Shown piece by piece: positions 1 to 9,149 of a stretch of DNA of 44,206 nucleotides. Position 1 is the first letter of the stretch. Each line of letters starts with the position of its first letter. The notes under the pieces are model-generated. The model made no database searches. It saw only the letters and a list, made by a program, of their open reading frames with translations, and had not been told where the DNA came from. The position numbers and the translations under genes are program-made. Source of the stretch: Merdiplasma sp905207905 (GTDB lineage Bacteria; Bacillota; Clostridia; Lachnospirales; Lachnospiraceae); contig CABRXX010000020.1 in assembly GCA_902475025.1 (NCBI GenBank), forward strand, positions 1-44,206, written 5' to 3'.

Positions 1-1
1 C

Positions 2-652
2 GATCTTACCAGCGTGTTTATTCCTGCAAAAGAAATATTATCCAATGCCTGGAATCTGGACGCTGCAGTAAAAATGGGAAACGTAGAGTTTGATGACACC
101 TATCTGGATATTATTGCAGCTGCAAAGATTGATATTTCCAGAGGTGTAGATTCAGCAGGGAGAAAGAGATATCTGGATATTTTACAAAAAATCAGTAATG
201 GAAAAGTAACATTGCAAGAAGATCGTTTTTATTTAAAACCGGGTACCCAGGCAAAATTAGAGTTTAATCTGGTGGCAGAAGGTTTGCGTAAGATTGCTCT
301 TTTATGGCAATTGATTAAGAATGGAACACTGGAAAAAGGCTCCGTGTTGTTTTGGGATGAACCGGAAGCAAATATAAACCCAAAATATATTCCAGTATTA
401 GCAGAACTGCTCGTTATGTTGGAAAGCGAAGGTGTACAGATATTTGTTTCCACTCATGATTATTTCCTGTCGAAATACATTGAGGTAAAACGAAGTGAAA
501 ATAGTGAAGTTCAGTATATTTCTTTATATAAAGATGAAGAAGGCAGAGTACAGTGTGAAACAGCCAAAGAATTTGAATTATTGGAACATAATGCAATCAT
601 GGATACCTTCCGACAGCTTTACAGAGAAGAAATCGGGGTGGCATTAAAGTGA
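2..652 (+). CDS. AAA/ABC-type ATPase, C-terminal part (5' end outside window)
   Basis: The reading frame is open from base 2 with no stop, so the gene begins before the window. The GTG at 14 is probably internal, because the residues before it (DLTS) fit the family. The visible part is the C-terminal half of an SMC/ABC-like AAA ATPase. It has a signature-like helix (AEGLRKIALLWQ), a Walker B with catalytic Glu (VLFWDEPEANINP) and a D-loop/H-loop strand (IFVSTHDYFLSKY). Such ATPases often work with a small nuclease partner, as in Septu, OLD or PARIS-like defence pairs. It overlaps the next gene by 4 bases (GTGA), which implies translational coupling. It lies directly upstream of pglZ inside a BREX operon. 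The family assignment is firm. The role is inferred. Confidence 0.85.
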   Translation, partial: DLTSVFIPAKEILSNAWNLDAAVKMGNVEFDDTYLDIIAAAKIDISRGVDSAGRKRYLDILQKISNGKVTLQEDRFYLKPGTQAKLEFNLVAEGLRKIALLWQLIKNGTLEKGSVLFWDEPEANINPKYIPVLAELLVMLESEGVQIFVSTHDYFLSKYIEVKRSENSEVQYISLYKDEEGRVQCETAKEFELLEHNAIMDTFRQLYREEIGVALK

Positions 653-1170
653 AAATCATAACGGAATCAGAAATGAATTTTGGAAAATTTGATGAAGAAG
701 ATTTGTTTTATATTGAAGATTCCAAAATATATAAGGATCTTGGCTCTGGAATAAAAACGGTTGAATTCATTTTAAAATATAGTAAGAATAGTATTTTATT
801 TTTGGAAGCAAAGAAAAGCTGTCCCAATGCTGCCAACCGATATGAATCCGAAGAGAAAGAACAGAAATTTGAAGAGTATTATTCTTCTATAACAGAGAAG
901 TTTGTCGCATCGCTACAGATATATTTGGCTGCAATTATGGAAAAGTATCCGGATACGTCAGAGGTAGGAGCTGAACTTCGCACAGTGGACAGTATGAAAG
1001 AAATTCAGTTGAAATTTATAGTAGTTGTGAAAAATGCAAAAGATATTACATGGCTCGCCGGACCGTTGGCAGAATTAAAAGCCAGATTACTGCAAGTACG
1101 GAAAATATGGGGCGTTGAGGTGGCAGTTTTGAATGAAGAACTTGCCAGAGAATACAAATTAACGTGTTAG
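649..1170 (+). CDS. Small protein with candidate PD-(D/E)xK nuclease motif, partner of the upstream ATPase
   Basis: This 173-residue protein starts at the GTG inside the 4-base overlap with the ATPase gene. I do not recognise a named family. The N-terminal third reads like a PD-(D/E)xK nuclease core. There is an acidic residue on a strand (Glu39 in TVEFIL), then 13 residues on a hydrophobic strand ending in Glu53-x-Lys55 (SILFLEAKKS). A helical, Glu/Lys-rich stretch follows (about 62-90). The C-terminal half alternates strands and helices (KFIVVVKNAKD, LLQVRKIWGVEVAVL). Coupling to an ABC-like ATPase suggests an ATPase-nuclease pair. Catalytic activity is inference only, and a non-catalytic partner is possible. 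The gene is 12 bases upstream of pglZ. Confidence 0.8.
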   Translation: MKIITESEMNFGKFDEEDLFYIEDSKIYKDLGSGIKTVEFILKYSKNSILFLEAKKSCPNAANRYESEEKEQKFEEYYSSITEKFVASLQIYLAAIMEKYPDTSEVGAELRTVDSMKEIQLKFIVVVKNAKDITWLAGPLAELKARLLQVRKIWGVEVAVLNEELAREYKLTC

Positions 1171-1182
1171 GAGACAATGTAG

Positions 1183-3729
1183 ATGGACTTACAAAATATA
1201 CAAGATCAGTTGAATACAGAGTTTTCAAAATCAGATACCCGTATCGTATTCTGGTTTGATGATAAAGGGGAATACGAAGATGAGGTATCTGAGTTACAGT
1301 TGGATCATGCAAAACTACATATTCTGGATGGAGCAAACTGGTTTTATTCCAAATGGTTATTGAATGAATCAGATACAGAGAACAAGTATCTTGTATATGC
1401 ACCATTTCCAAAACCAAGTGATGCAGAGAATCCATTAGCAGATATGTATTATTACTCGGCGACCTACTATACGGACCGGGTATCCCAGATGTTACAGGAA
1501 ATTGGAATTGATAACCGATTTAAAGAACATCTGGCACAGTACAGTAACTTCTGGAAGAATAAGAATCGTATTGAGAAGTTTAAAGACCTTGGCATAGACC
1601 ATTTCAATGTAGAGACCATTGATATTGGTCTTATTTCCGTGCTTACAGATGTGAAGACTCCGAATTTTGAAGAAATTACAAGACAGTTATTGTTAAACGA
1701 CAGCAACGCATACATGAAAGCACTTGAGGATAACGGACTTTTAGAAAAGTTCTGGGAATTATGTGAGAAATATTTTGGATATCAGTCTGAAAATCCAAAC
1801 ATAGATGATTTGGCAGCATGTATGCTCTTGACTTATGCATCAGTATCGTTAAAAAATACTTTACCAGCTGTTTTGAAATCCTATGTATTGAAAAAGAAAA
1901 ATGATGTTATCGTATTTGTCCGGAATCTGATGGACAATGTACTCTATCAGGAGGCTTATGATGTATTATCAGAAAAAGTGGACAAGACAATACGGGTTGT
2001 ATTCAGAATCCGGGATGAATTGAAAAAGGATGCGGACAAAGCAAAAGATCAGTCTGCACAACTTTTGGACATTGCAAATTGCGATGCTTTCCGGGGACTG
2101 GATGGTATTTTAATTGACTGGGCATTGGATCAGTTGAATGATGAGATTCTGGATGCTCAGATTGATGGTATGAACCTTGCGCAGATTGCAGAGCAGCGAA
2201 CTGCAAAGTCCTGTCATTTTGGAAGTGTATATAAAAATGAATATCAGGCAATCAAATATGCCTATCAGATGATGAAAGCTGTATCTGTTCTGGAAGTGAC
2301 CAGTGATATCAAAGATATGGTTGCAGATTACCAGAAACAGACATATTTGATCGATTCTTATTATAGATGGTTTTACAGTGCTTATGACTGTATGGAGGAT
2401 ACGGAGCGTTTTGCACAGGTGAGAGAGCGAATCGAGAATATGTATTCCTTTACTTACCTGCAGAAAGTAACGCCGAAGTGGAATCTGGAGCTGACAGAGA
2501 ATCTGGTGGCAGATACCGGATTGAAACGCCAGGAAGATTTTTACCGGAATTATCTGAAAGCATACGAAGGAAAGAACCGTGTGATTGTGATTATTTCGGA
2601 TGCTTTCCGGTACGAATGTGCCAAAGAGCTGATGGAACGACTGGAACTGGATGAAAAGTGTACCCCGAAGCTGGAGTGCATGATCAGCGGTCTTCCATCT
2701 GTAACATCAGTGGGAATGGCAAGCCTTTTACCACACAAGGAACTGCAGGTGGATGAAAAGCTGAATGTAACGGTAGACGGACAGAGCTGCGGTGATCTGG
2801 CTTCCAGAGATAAAATCTTAAAAGCACAGAATGAAAATAATGTGGCTTTAGCATTTGATAAAGTAGCAAGTGCCAATAAAGAGAAAATCCGTGAGTTATT
2901 ACAGAAGAAAAATATCGTATACATCTATCACAACCAGGTAGATGCCCGTGGAGATAAGCCAGCCAGCGAGAATGAAGTGTTTACCGCCTGCTCAGAGGCA
3001 ATCGAGGAAATTCACAAACTGATCAAAAAATTGACAGGCTATATATCAGCAGCGAAGTTCTTTGTTACGGCAGACCATGGGTTCTTATACAAGAGAGACA
3101 AGCTGCATGAGTTTGATAAAGTGTCTTATGATCGGGAAATCTGTATATACTCTAATAAACGCTTCCTGATCACAACACAGAAAGTAAATGAGCCGGGAAT
3201 AAAGTCGAGAATGATGGCATACATGAATCACTTATATGTGACAACACCGATTGGAGCAGATATTTTTAAAGTAGCTGGTGGCGGACAGAATTATGTACAT
3301 GGTGGATCGTCCTTGCAGGAAATGCTGATACCAGTGATCGAACTGACAACCAATACCAGAGCAGTGGCATATGATTACGTGGATGTGATCTTAACTTCTG
3401 TCAATCGAAAGGTAACAAACCTGATTACTTACTTTGATTTCATTCAGACAGAGAAAGTAACAGATACCATGAAGGCAAGAAGCCTAGTGGCATACTTTAC
3501 GACAGAAGATGGAGAAAAAATATCCTTTGATGTACCGATTGTGGCAAACAGCAGAGAAGATGCACCGGAGAAAAGAACATTCCACGAGAAATTCACATTG
3601 AAGTCCAGAGAATATAAATATGGTGATAAGTATTATCTGGTACTGGCGGATGCGAATGATGAGAAGAATATTCTGCAGCAGTATGAATTTATGATTGATA
3701 TTGCGTTTGTGGATGATTTTGGGTTTTAG
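1183..3729 (+). CDS. pglZ: BREX phosphatase-fold protein PglZ (type A)
   Basis: This 848-residue protein matches PglZ, the alkaline-phosphatase-superfamily component of BREX phage defence. BREX uses a PglX methyltransferase to mark host DNA and blocks replication of unmarked phage. The metal-site motifs are in order: VIVIISDAFRYE (Asp473), the SVTSVGMASLLP segment, IYHNQVDARGD, FVTADHGFLY (Asp631, His632) and NYVHGGSSLQEM (His706). The long N-terminal half is helical, and the C-terminal 100 residues form the beta-rich tail usual in PglZ-A. The length fits the family. The start is set by TAGGAG nine bases upstream. It lies between the ATPase/nuclease-like pair and the AlbA_2 gene. Confidence 0.95.
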   Translation: MDLQNIQDQLNTEFSKSDTRIVFWFDDKGEYEDEVSELQLDHAKLHILDGANWFYSKWLLNESDTENKYLVYAPFPKPSDAENPLADMYYYSATYYTDRVSQMLQEIGIDNRFKEHLAQYSNFWKNKNRIEKFKDLGIDHFNVETIDIGLISVLTDVKTPNFEEITRQLLLNDSNAYMKALEDNGLLEKFWELCEKYFGYQSENPNIDDLAACMLLTYASVSLKNTLPAVLKSYVLKKKNDVIVFVRNLMDNVLYQEAYDVLSEKVDKTIRVVFRIRDELKKDADKAKDQSAQLLDIANCDAFRGLDGILIDWALDQLNDEILDAQIDGMNLAQIAEQRTAKSCHFGSVYKNEYQAIKYAYQMMKAVSVLEVTSDIKDMVADYQKQTYLIDSYYRWFYSAYDCMEDTERFAQVRERIENMYSFTYLQKVTPKWNLELTENLVADTGLKRQEDFYRNYLKAYEGKNRVIVIISDAFRYECAKELMERLELDEKCTPKLECMISGLPSVTSVGMASLLPHKELQVDEKLNVTVDGQSCGDLASRDKILKAQNENNVALAFDKVASANKEKIRELLQKKNIVYIYHNQVDARGDKPASENEVFTACSEAIEEIHKLIKKLTGYISAAKFFVTADHGFLYKRDKLHEFDKVSYDREICIYSNKRFLITTQKVNEPGIKSRMMAYMNHLYVTTPIGADIFKVAGGGQNYVHGGSSLQEMLIPVIELTTNTRAVAYDYVDVILTSVNRKVTNLITYFDFIQTEKVTDTMKARSLVAYFTTEDGEKISFDVPIVANSREDAPEKRTFHEKFTLKSREYKYGDKYYLVLADANDEKNILQQYEFMIDIAFVDDFGF

Positions 3730-3846
3730 GCAGAGGTAGGCGGTATAATAAGATGAGGAAAAGTATAGTAAAATACAGCTGAAGCAATTTATTCATGGAA
3801 TCAGAATTGATAAAGTGTGAAAAGCGAAACGGAATGAGGTGATTAG

Positions 3847-5340
3847 TTGGACTTAAAAGAATTTCAATCCATTCTTACAATCGGAGAAACTGTAGCCGTT
3901 GAGTTTAAACGCTGCGGAAATGGAATAGAATCAGATACCTATGAAACAGTCTGCTCCTTTTTGAACCGGTTTGGCGGCGATATTTTTATGGGAGTATTGG
4001 ATGATGGAACGGTGGTAGGCGTACCGGAAAAGGCAGCTCCTGATATGGTGAAGAACTTTATCACGGTGATCAGTAATCCGGCATTGTTTTCTCCGACCAT
4101 TTATTTAGCTCCTGAAATTATGAAGGATGAGCAAGGACATAGTATCATCCATGTGCATGTCCCTCCCAGTGCAGAGGTTCATAGTTATAAGAAAGTGGTC
4201 TATGACCGTGTGGATGATGCAGATGTAAAAGTAACGGCAACCAGTCAGATTGCTGCAATGTATATTCGTAAACAGAATATCTTTACGGAAAAGAAGATTT
4301 ATCCATATGCCACAATGGAAGATTTAAGACTGGATTTGCTTCCGAGAATCCGTATTAGGGCACAGAATCATGCTGGTGGTCAGCATCCATGGACAACAAT
4401 GGATGATATGGCATTGTTAAAAAGTGCCGGATTGTATGGACGGGATGTGGCAACCGGAAAAGAAGGATTTAATCTGGCTGCAATTATGCTACTCGGGAAA
4501 GATGATGTGATATTAAATGTAGCACCGACGTATGTAACAGATGCTCTTGTCCGGAAGGTCAATACCACTCGCTATGATGACCGCGAGATTATAAAGACAA
4601 ATTTGATCGAGAGCTATGAACGGCTTTTAGAGTTTGGAAGAAAACATCTTCCGGACAAGTTCTTTTTAGAAGATACGATGAATATAAGCTTGAGAAATAT
4701 TCTTGTGCGTGAGATGGTCAGCAATACGCTGATGCATCGTGAGTTTACCAGCAGCTATACGGCAAAATTTGTGATTGAAAAAGAGCGAATGTATGTGGAA
4801 AATGCGAACAGAGCTTCAAAAGCGGGATACATTACCTTAGATAATCTGGAACCAAATTCAAAAAATCCGATTATTGCAGCTTTTTTCAGAAATATTGGTT
4901 ATGCAGATCAACTGGGATCAGGTGTAAAGAAATTATTTGAATACAGCAAATATTATTCAGGGAAAGAACCGCAGTTTTTGGAGGATGATGTCTTTCGCAT
5001 TATTGTCCCGTTAGATGAAATGTATTCTTATGACTATGCATTGTTTAATGGTAAGAATGGTATCAGCGACACTAAAACTGACATCATTGATACTAATAGA
5101 GATACTATTTCTGGCACCATTGACACCAATAAAGACACCATTTCTGATATTAGTGAGCTTGAAATGAGCCTTTTGTCATGGATTAGGCAAAATGCATCGT
5201 GTACGCAGAAAGAGTATGCCGATAAGCTGGCGGTTTCTCTTACAACGGTAAAGCGCTTATTTGCAAAATTGCAGAAGGATAACGTATTGGTTCGTGAAGG
5301 AACGAATCGAAAAGGATATTGGAAAATCATAGAAAAATAA
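3847..5340 (+). CDS. AlbA_2 / GHKL ATP-binding / winged-helix protein, putative BREX-linked regulator
   Basis: A TTG start preceded by GAGGTGA gives 497 residues. The N-terminal 130 residues are an AlbA_2 (Schlafen-like) nucleic-acid-binding domain (VAVEFKRCGNG, SFLNRFGGDIFMGV, DGTVVGV). Residues about 275-390 resemble the HATPase_c_4 domain of RecG-like/AlbA_2 proteins (NILVREMVSNTLMHREF, YADQLGSGVKKLFEY). A repetitive linker rich in Asp-Thr-Asn/Lys (about 405-437) leads to a C-terminal winged helix (CTQKEYADKLAVSLTTVKRL). Proteins of this build are often annotated as transcriptional regulators. Its position between pglZ and brxL suggests a BREX accessory or control role. That role is inferred. 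Confidence 0.88.
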   Translation: MDLKEFQSILTIGETVAVEFKRCGNGIESDTYETVCSFLNRFGGDIFMGVLDDGTVVGVPEKAAPDMVKNFITVISNPALFSPTIYLAPEIMKDEQGHSIIHVHVPPSAEVHSYKKVVYDRVDDADVKVTATSQIAAMYIRKQNIFTEKKIYPYATMEDLRLDLLPRIRIRAQNHAGGQHPWTTMDDMALLKSAGLYGRDVATGKEGFNLAAIMLLGKDDVILNVAPTYVTDALVRKVNTTRYDDREIIKTNLIESYERLLEFGRKHLPDKFFLEDTMNISLRNILVREMVSNTLMHREFTSSYTAKFVIEKERMYVENANRASKAGYITLDNLEPNSKNPIIAAFFRNIGYADQLGSGVKKLFEYSKYYSGKEPQFLEDDVFRIIVPLDEMYSYDYALFNGKNGISDTKTDIIDTNRDTISGTIDTNKDTISDISELEMSLLSWIRQNASCTQKEYADKLAVSLTTVKRLFAKLQKDNVLVREGTNRKGYWKIIEK

Positions 5341-5354
5341 GGATGAGGTGTATG

Positions 5355-7418
5355 ATGGACGAATATATGGAAACAGAGGACAGACGTCTGGTGATTAAAA
5401 ATAAACTCCGTCAATATTATGACGGCCGCATTGTTCGGAAGGATTTAACCAAATCCATCCGTGAAGGAGCCAATGTTCCAGTCTATGTACTGGAATATCT
5501 CCTTGGACAGTATTGTAATTCCGATGATGAAGAAATCATTGAAGAGGGAGTAGAGAATGTAAAGCGTATTTTGAGAGATAACTATGTGCGTCCAGATGAG
5601 GCACAGAAGATTCTCTCTCTTTTGCGTGAAAGAGGTAGCTATACCGTGATTGACCGTATTACGGTGGTGCTGAATACAAAGGAAGACCGTTATGAAGCCA
5701 CATTCTCCAATCTTGGCGTGAAGGGGATCCCTATTCATCCGGATTATGTGAAAGATTATGACAGACTACTCTGTGGAGGTATCTGGTGTATCCTGCAGAT
5801 GGAGTATGAGTTTATCGAGGAAGATAAGAAAAATACTCAGCCCATCCGAATCCGCAAGCTGACACCGATTCAGATGCCCCATGTGGATATGGATGAAGTG
5901 AGAAATGGAAGGAAAGCATTTTCCAAGGAAGAGTGGATGGATGTGCTTCTTCGATCCACGGGTCTGGAGCCGGACAAGTTTAGCGAAAGAGTAAAGTGGC
6001 TGCTGATTGCCCGTATGATCCCGTTGGTAGAGAATAATTTTAATCTCTGTGAATTAGGACCACGTTCTACAGGTAAATCTTACATATATGAGCAGATTTC
6101 GCCCAACAGCATTTTGGTTGCCGGAGGACAGACAACAGTTGCCAATCTTTTCTACAACATGTCCAATCATACAGTAGGGCTTGTGGGTATGTGGGACTGT
6201 GTGGCTTTTGATGAGGTTGCAGGGATTAAATTTAAGGACAAGGATGGCATTCAGATCATGAAGGGATACATGGCATCCGGCGCTTTTTCCCGGGGGAAAG
6301 CAGAGATTCAGGCCAAGGCTTCCATGGTTTTTGTGGGGAATATTGATCAGAGTGTTGATACACTTTTGAAGACGTCCAGTTTATTTGATCCATTTCCACC
6401 AGAAATGGGAACAGATACTGCATTCCTAGATCGTATGCATTGCTATATTCCTGGATGGGAGATTCCTCCATATCAACCAGCATCATTTACGAATGATTAT
6501 GGTTTTATCACGGATTATTTATCTGAATTTATGAGAGAATTAAGAAAAGAAAATTACAGTGATATAGCAGATAAATATTTCAGATTTGGAAATCATTTGA
6601 AACAGCGTGATGCGATTGCTGTACGTAAATTAATATCGGGCTTTATAAAATTGCTGTATCCAGATGGAGAAGTAACCAAAGATGAAGTGCAGGAAATTAT
6701 GAATATTTCTATGGAACTTCGGCGCAGAGTAAAGGAACAGCTTAAGAAGATTGGCGGTATGGAGTTCTATGATGTAAACTTCTCTTATATTGACAATGAT
6801 AGTTTTGAAGAACACTATGTTTCTGTTCCTGAGCAGGGCGGTGGCAAATTGATTCCAGAGGGAATGGGAAAACCGGGATCTGTTTACACCGTTTCTAAGT
6901 CAAAGACTGGTATGATTGGCTGCTATATGCTGGAGACACAGATGTTGCCTGGTAATGGAAAGCTGACCTGTACTGGCATCGGATCAGGAAAAGAGCCGAA
7001 GGAAGCAACAAATACAGCTTTAAACTATTTGAAAGCCAATGGAAACCGTATTTCCGGTCAGATCAGTACCACAACCAAGGATTATATCATTAATTATCAG
7101 GACATGCAGGGCATTGGAATGACAGCTAATTTGGCATTGCCGACTTTGATTGCAATTTGTTCCGCAGCATTGGGAAAAACTCCCTTGAACAGTCTGGCAA
7201 TTCTAGGGGAAATCAGTATCGGCGGTACGCTGATTAAAGTGGATGATCTAGCCAGTACTCTCCAGGTATGTTTAGACAGCGGAGCAAAAAAAGTGCTGCT
7301 GCCTATTACCTCAGCGGCGGATCTTGGGACAGTTCCTTCTGATCTTGTAGGGGCCTTTAGCTTGATCTTTTATTCCTCTGCTGAGGAGGCTGTCTTCAAA
7401 GCCCTTGGCGTGGAATAG
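5355..7418 (+). CDS. brxL: BREX Lon-like AAA+ protein BrxL
   Basis: BrxL is the Lon-protease-related AAA+ DNA-binding protein of type 1 BREX. The core has a Walker A (GPRSTGKSYIYEQ), a Walker B-like strand (GMWDCVAFDEVAG) and a sensor region (ASMVFVGNID). The C-terminus is a Lon protease-like domain (GMTANLALPTLIAICSAALG, GEISIGGTLIKVDDL, GAKKVLLP). In Lon the catalytic Ser lies before this region, and no clear Ser-Lys dyad is visible here, so proteolysis is doubtful. I chose the ATG at 5355, six bases after GGATGAGG, giving 687 residues. An ATG at 5352 is also possible, and the open frame extends back to 5319 inside the previous gene. It is the last recognisable BREX gene. Confidence 0.93.
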   Translation: MDEYMETEDRRLVIKNKLRQYYDGRIVRKDLTKSIREGANVPVYVLEYLLGQYCNSDDEEIIEEGVENVKRILRDNYVRPDEAQKILSLLRERGSYTVIDRITVVLNTKEDRYEATFSNLGVKGIPIHPDYVKDYDRLLCGGIWCILQMEYEFIEEDKKNTQPIRIRKLTPIQMPHVDMDEVRNGRKAFSKEEWMDVLLRSTGLEPDKFSERVKWLLIARMIPLVENNFNLCELGPRSTGKSYIYEQISPNSILVAGGQTTVANLFYNMSNHTVGLVGMWDCVAFDEVAGIKFKDKDGIQIMKGYMASGAFSRGKAEIQAKASMVFVGNIDQSVDTLLKTSSLFDPFPPEMGTDTAFLDRMHCYIPGWEIPPYQPASFTNDYGFITDYLSEFMRELRKENYSDIADKYFRFGNHLKQRDAIAVRKLISGFIKLLYPDGEVTKDEVQEIMNISMELRRRVKEQLKKIGGMEFYDVNFSYIDNDSFEEHYVSVPEQGGGKLIPEGMGKPGSVYTVSKSKTGMIGCYMLETQMLPGNGKLTCTGIGSGKEPKEATNTALNYLKANGNRISGQISTTTKDYIINYQDMQGIGMTANLALPTLIAICSAALGKTPLNSLAILGEISIGGTLIKVDDLASTLQVCLDSGAKKVLLPITSAADLGTVPSDLVGAFSLIFYSSAEEAVFKALGVE

Positions 7419-7477
7419 CGGGCTGGATGCAAAGGGACAGAGTGGTTTTCCAGGTGAAAATAGGAAAAAGAAGGTGA

Positions 7478-8575
7478 ATGACTATTTTTGAACAGGATTT
7501 TGAGGCCATGCTGCGCAAGTATGCAGCAGCCTTAGATGATAAAAAGAGATTTACAGCTTTTGTTAAAGACTTGTTTCCGGATCAGGCGAGAAATGTAAAT
7601 CTGCTGCTGATTGCTTACAATATGGGGATTGCTCAGGATATCCAGAATACCTCCAGAATCAATCATGCATTCGCCTTTCGCTATGTAAAACGGCTGATGG
7701 ATGAGTTTGGAATGAGTCGGGTTCATGCAGACTGGATTGTTTCTGTCTGGTGCGTCTGCTACGGAAATAAGGTGTTGGGAAAAGCGTGTGAGATTACGCT
7801 GCAAAAGCAGGGGAGCGGCCCGGCTATTCAGGATGAGAAGTCTTTTTCCGGGAAAGCCTATGGGGATCTGTTTACTTATCAGAAAAGCCAGCAGGGAATG
7901 GGGCTGGCGGTGACGGGATTTTCCGGAAGTAAGAATACTACGATTATTTTCCAAAACAAATCAGGAAACACCCCAGTTATTGAAATTGCAGAGAATAGTT
8001 TTCGTGGAAGCAGTATGGAAGAGGCAATCCTGACTGAAGGGATCGGCTATATTGGAAAAGGGGCTTTTGCAGATTGCAGTGGGCTGTATCAGGTTGTGTT
8101 ACCAGGGAGTATAAAGGAAATCGGGGATTCTGCGTTTGAGTATTGTAACAGTCTGAGATCCCTGACGCTTCCCTTGCATCTGGAACGAATCGGAGCCAAT
8201 GCTTTGCGGGGGACTGGACTTAGGAAGATGGGGATTCCTGGCAGCGTTTACTGGATTGGCGAAGGGGTTTTAGCAGATTGTAAAGAATTGGAGCAGATGG
8301 AAATACCGGAAAATCTGGATGTAATTTCAGACAGAATGCTGGAAGGGTGCAGCAAGCTTAAGAAAATAAAATTGCATGAGCATCTGACCAGTATCGGTGA
8401 GCGGGCTTTTTTGGGATGCAGTTCTCTGGATTTGCTGACGATTCCAGATAGTGTGACAAGGATTGGTCAGGATGCATTTACCAATACGGATTCTCAATTT
8501 ATCCTTCAGTGCTCTTTCGGCTCTTATGCAGAGGAATATGCCAGAAAGAATCGCATCAAGTATCAGCTGGTATGA
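7478..8575 (+). CDS. BspA-type leucine-rich repeat protein with conserved N-terminal helical domain
   Basis: This 365-residue cytoplasmic protein has no signal peptide. Residues about 5-105 form a helical domain (KDLFP..RNVNLLLIAYNMGIA, then RYVKRLMDEFG, then ADWIVSVWCVCYG). The same pattern recurs in many bacterial signalling proteins next to kinases and TerY-like proteins, but I do not know a name for it. From about residue 167 there are eight LRR_5 repeats of about 23 residues (IGKGAFADCSGLYQVVLPGS, IGDSAFEYCNSLRSLTLP and so on), ending in a cap with SYAEEYARKN. LRR_5 arrays bind proteins or ligands. It starts 59 bases after brxL and appears to open the phosphorylation module. Function unknown. 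Confidence 0.88.
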   Translation: MTIFEQDFEAMLRKYAAALDDKKRFTAFVKDLFPDQARNVNLLLIAYNMGIAQDIQNTSRINHAFAFRYVKRLMDEFGMSRVHADWIVSVWCVCYGNKVLGKACEITLQKQGSGPAIQDEKSFSGKAYGDLFTYQKSQQGMGLAVTGFSGSKNTTIIFQNKSGNTPVIEIAENSFRGSSMEEAILTEGIGYIGKGAFADCSGLYQVVLPGSIKEIGDSAFEYCNSLRSLTLPLHLERIGANALRGTGLRKMGIPGSVYWIGEGVLADCKELEQMEIPENLDVISDRMLEGCSKLKKIKLHEHLTSIGERAFLGCSSLDLLTIPDSVTRIGQDAFTNTDSQFILQCSFGSYAEEYARKNRIKYQLV

Positions 8576-8642
8576 GGAAGAAGCGAGAAGGCAGCCACAA
8601 TTTATAAAGGGCAGTAGGATAGAGGAAAATGAGGTGAGTAGT

Positions 8643-9149
8643 ATGGGTTTTTTTGACGCTCTGTTTGGAGACCAGAATCAGATTCCCACAGTGACATCCA
8701 TCCTTCCATCAGCGGCAAAGAATGAGATCATGTCAGGGAGGCTTCCGATCTTAAATACAGATCAGCTGTTTTTGAAATCAGGGGAAAAGATTCATTTCAT
8801 TGACAAGGCGGTTAATTTGGAGAAAAAAACGGTAAAACAGTATCGTCATTATGGACACAGCAGTCCAGGATTGTTTAAGGGAACCAGAGTGAGTTCCGGT
8901 CGGGGGAAAGTGGAGGAACATACGGAGCTGGTGCAGCATAGAGGAATCTTGTATATCACTAACAAGAGAATTGTTTTTCAGGCAAAGGACTGGGGATTTG
9001 ATAAGATGTACCGCTATTTGACAGCGGTAACGCCTTATCAAAATGGCTGTGAGATGCAGTTTGGTAGTCGTTCTTACTGTATGATTGTTGCAGAGGGAGA
9101 TGTGGTGTATCAGACCTTGCAGCTGATAAAGAGGAGGCAGATACCGTAA
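8643..9149 (+). CDS. Bacterial PH-like (GRAM-type) domain protein
   Basis: I chose the ATG at 8643 (168 residues) because GAGGTGAGT lies just upstream. The open frame runs back to 8463, but that part overlaps the LRR gene. The protein begins MGFFDALFG. Residues about 55-165 look like a PH/GRAM-type beta-sandwich: GEKIHFIDKA, HRGILYITNKRIVFQAKD, LTAVTPYQNGCEMQFG, SYCMIVAEGDVVYQTLQLI. The phrase YITNKRIVF is typical of bacterial PH-like domains. It overlaps the kinase gene by one base (TAATG), so it probably acts with the kinase. Its ligand is unknown. Confidence 0.8.
   Translation: MGFFDALFGDQNQIPTVTSILPSAAKNEIMSGRLPILNTDQLFLKSGEKIHFIDKAVNLEKKTVKQYRHYGHSSPGLFKGTRVSSGRGKVEEHTELVQHRGILYITNKRIVFQAKDWGFDKMYRYLTAVTPYQNGCEMQFGSRSYCMIVAEGDVVYQTLQLIKRRQIP

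Noticed and set aside
5041..5160. Possible CRISPR-like or satellite repeat
   Set aside because: The repetition is in frame inside the AlbA_2 gene and encodes an Asp-Thr-rich linker. There are no unique spacers.
8463..8642. Upstream extension of the PH-like protein
   Set aside because: It overlaps the LRR gene and lacks a ribosome site. The ATG at 8643 has one.
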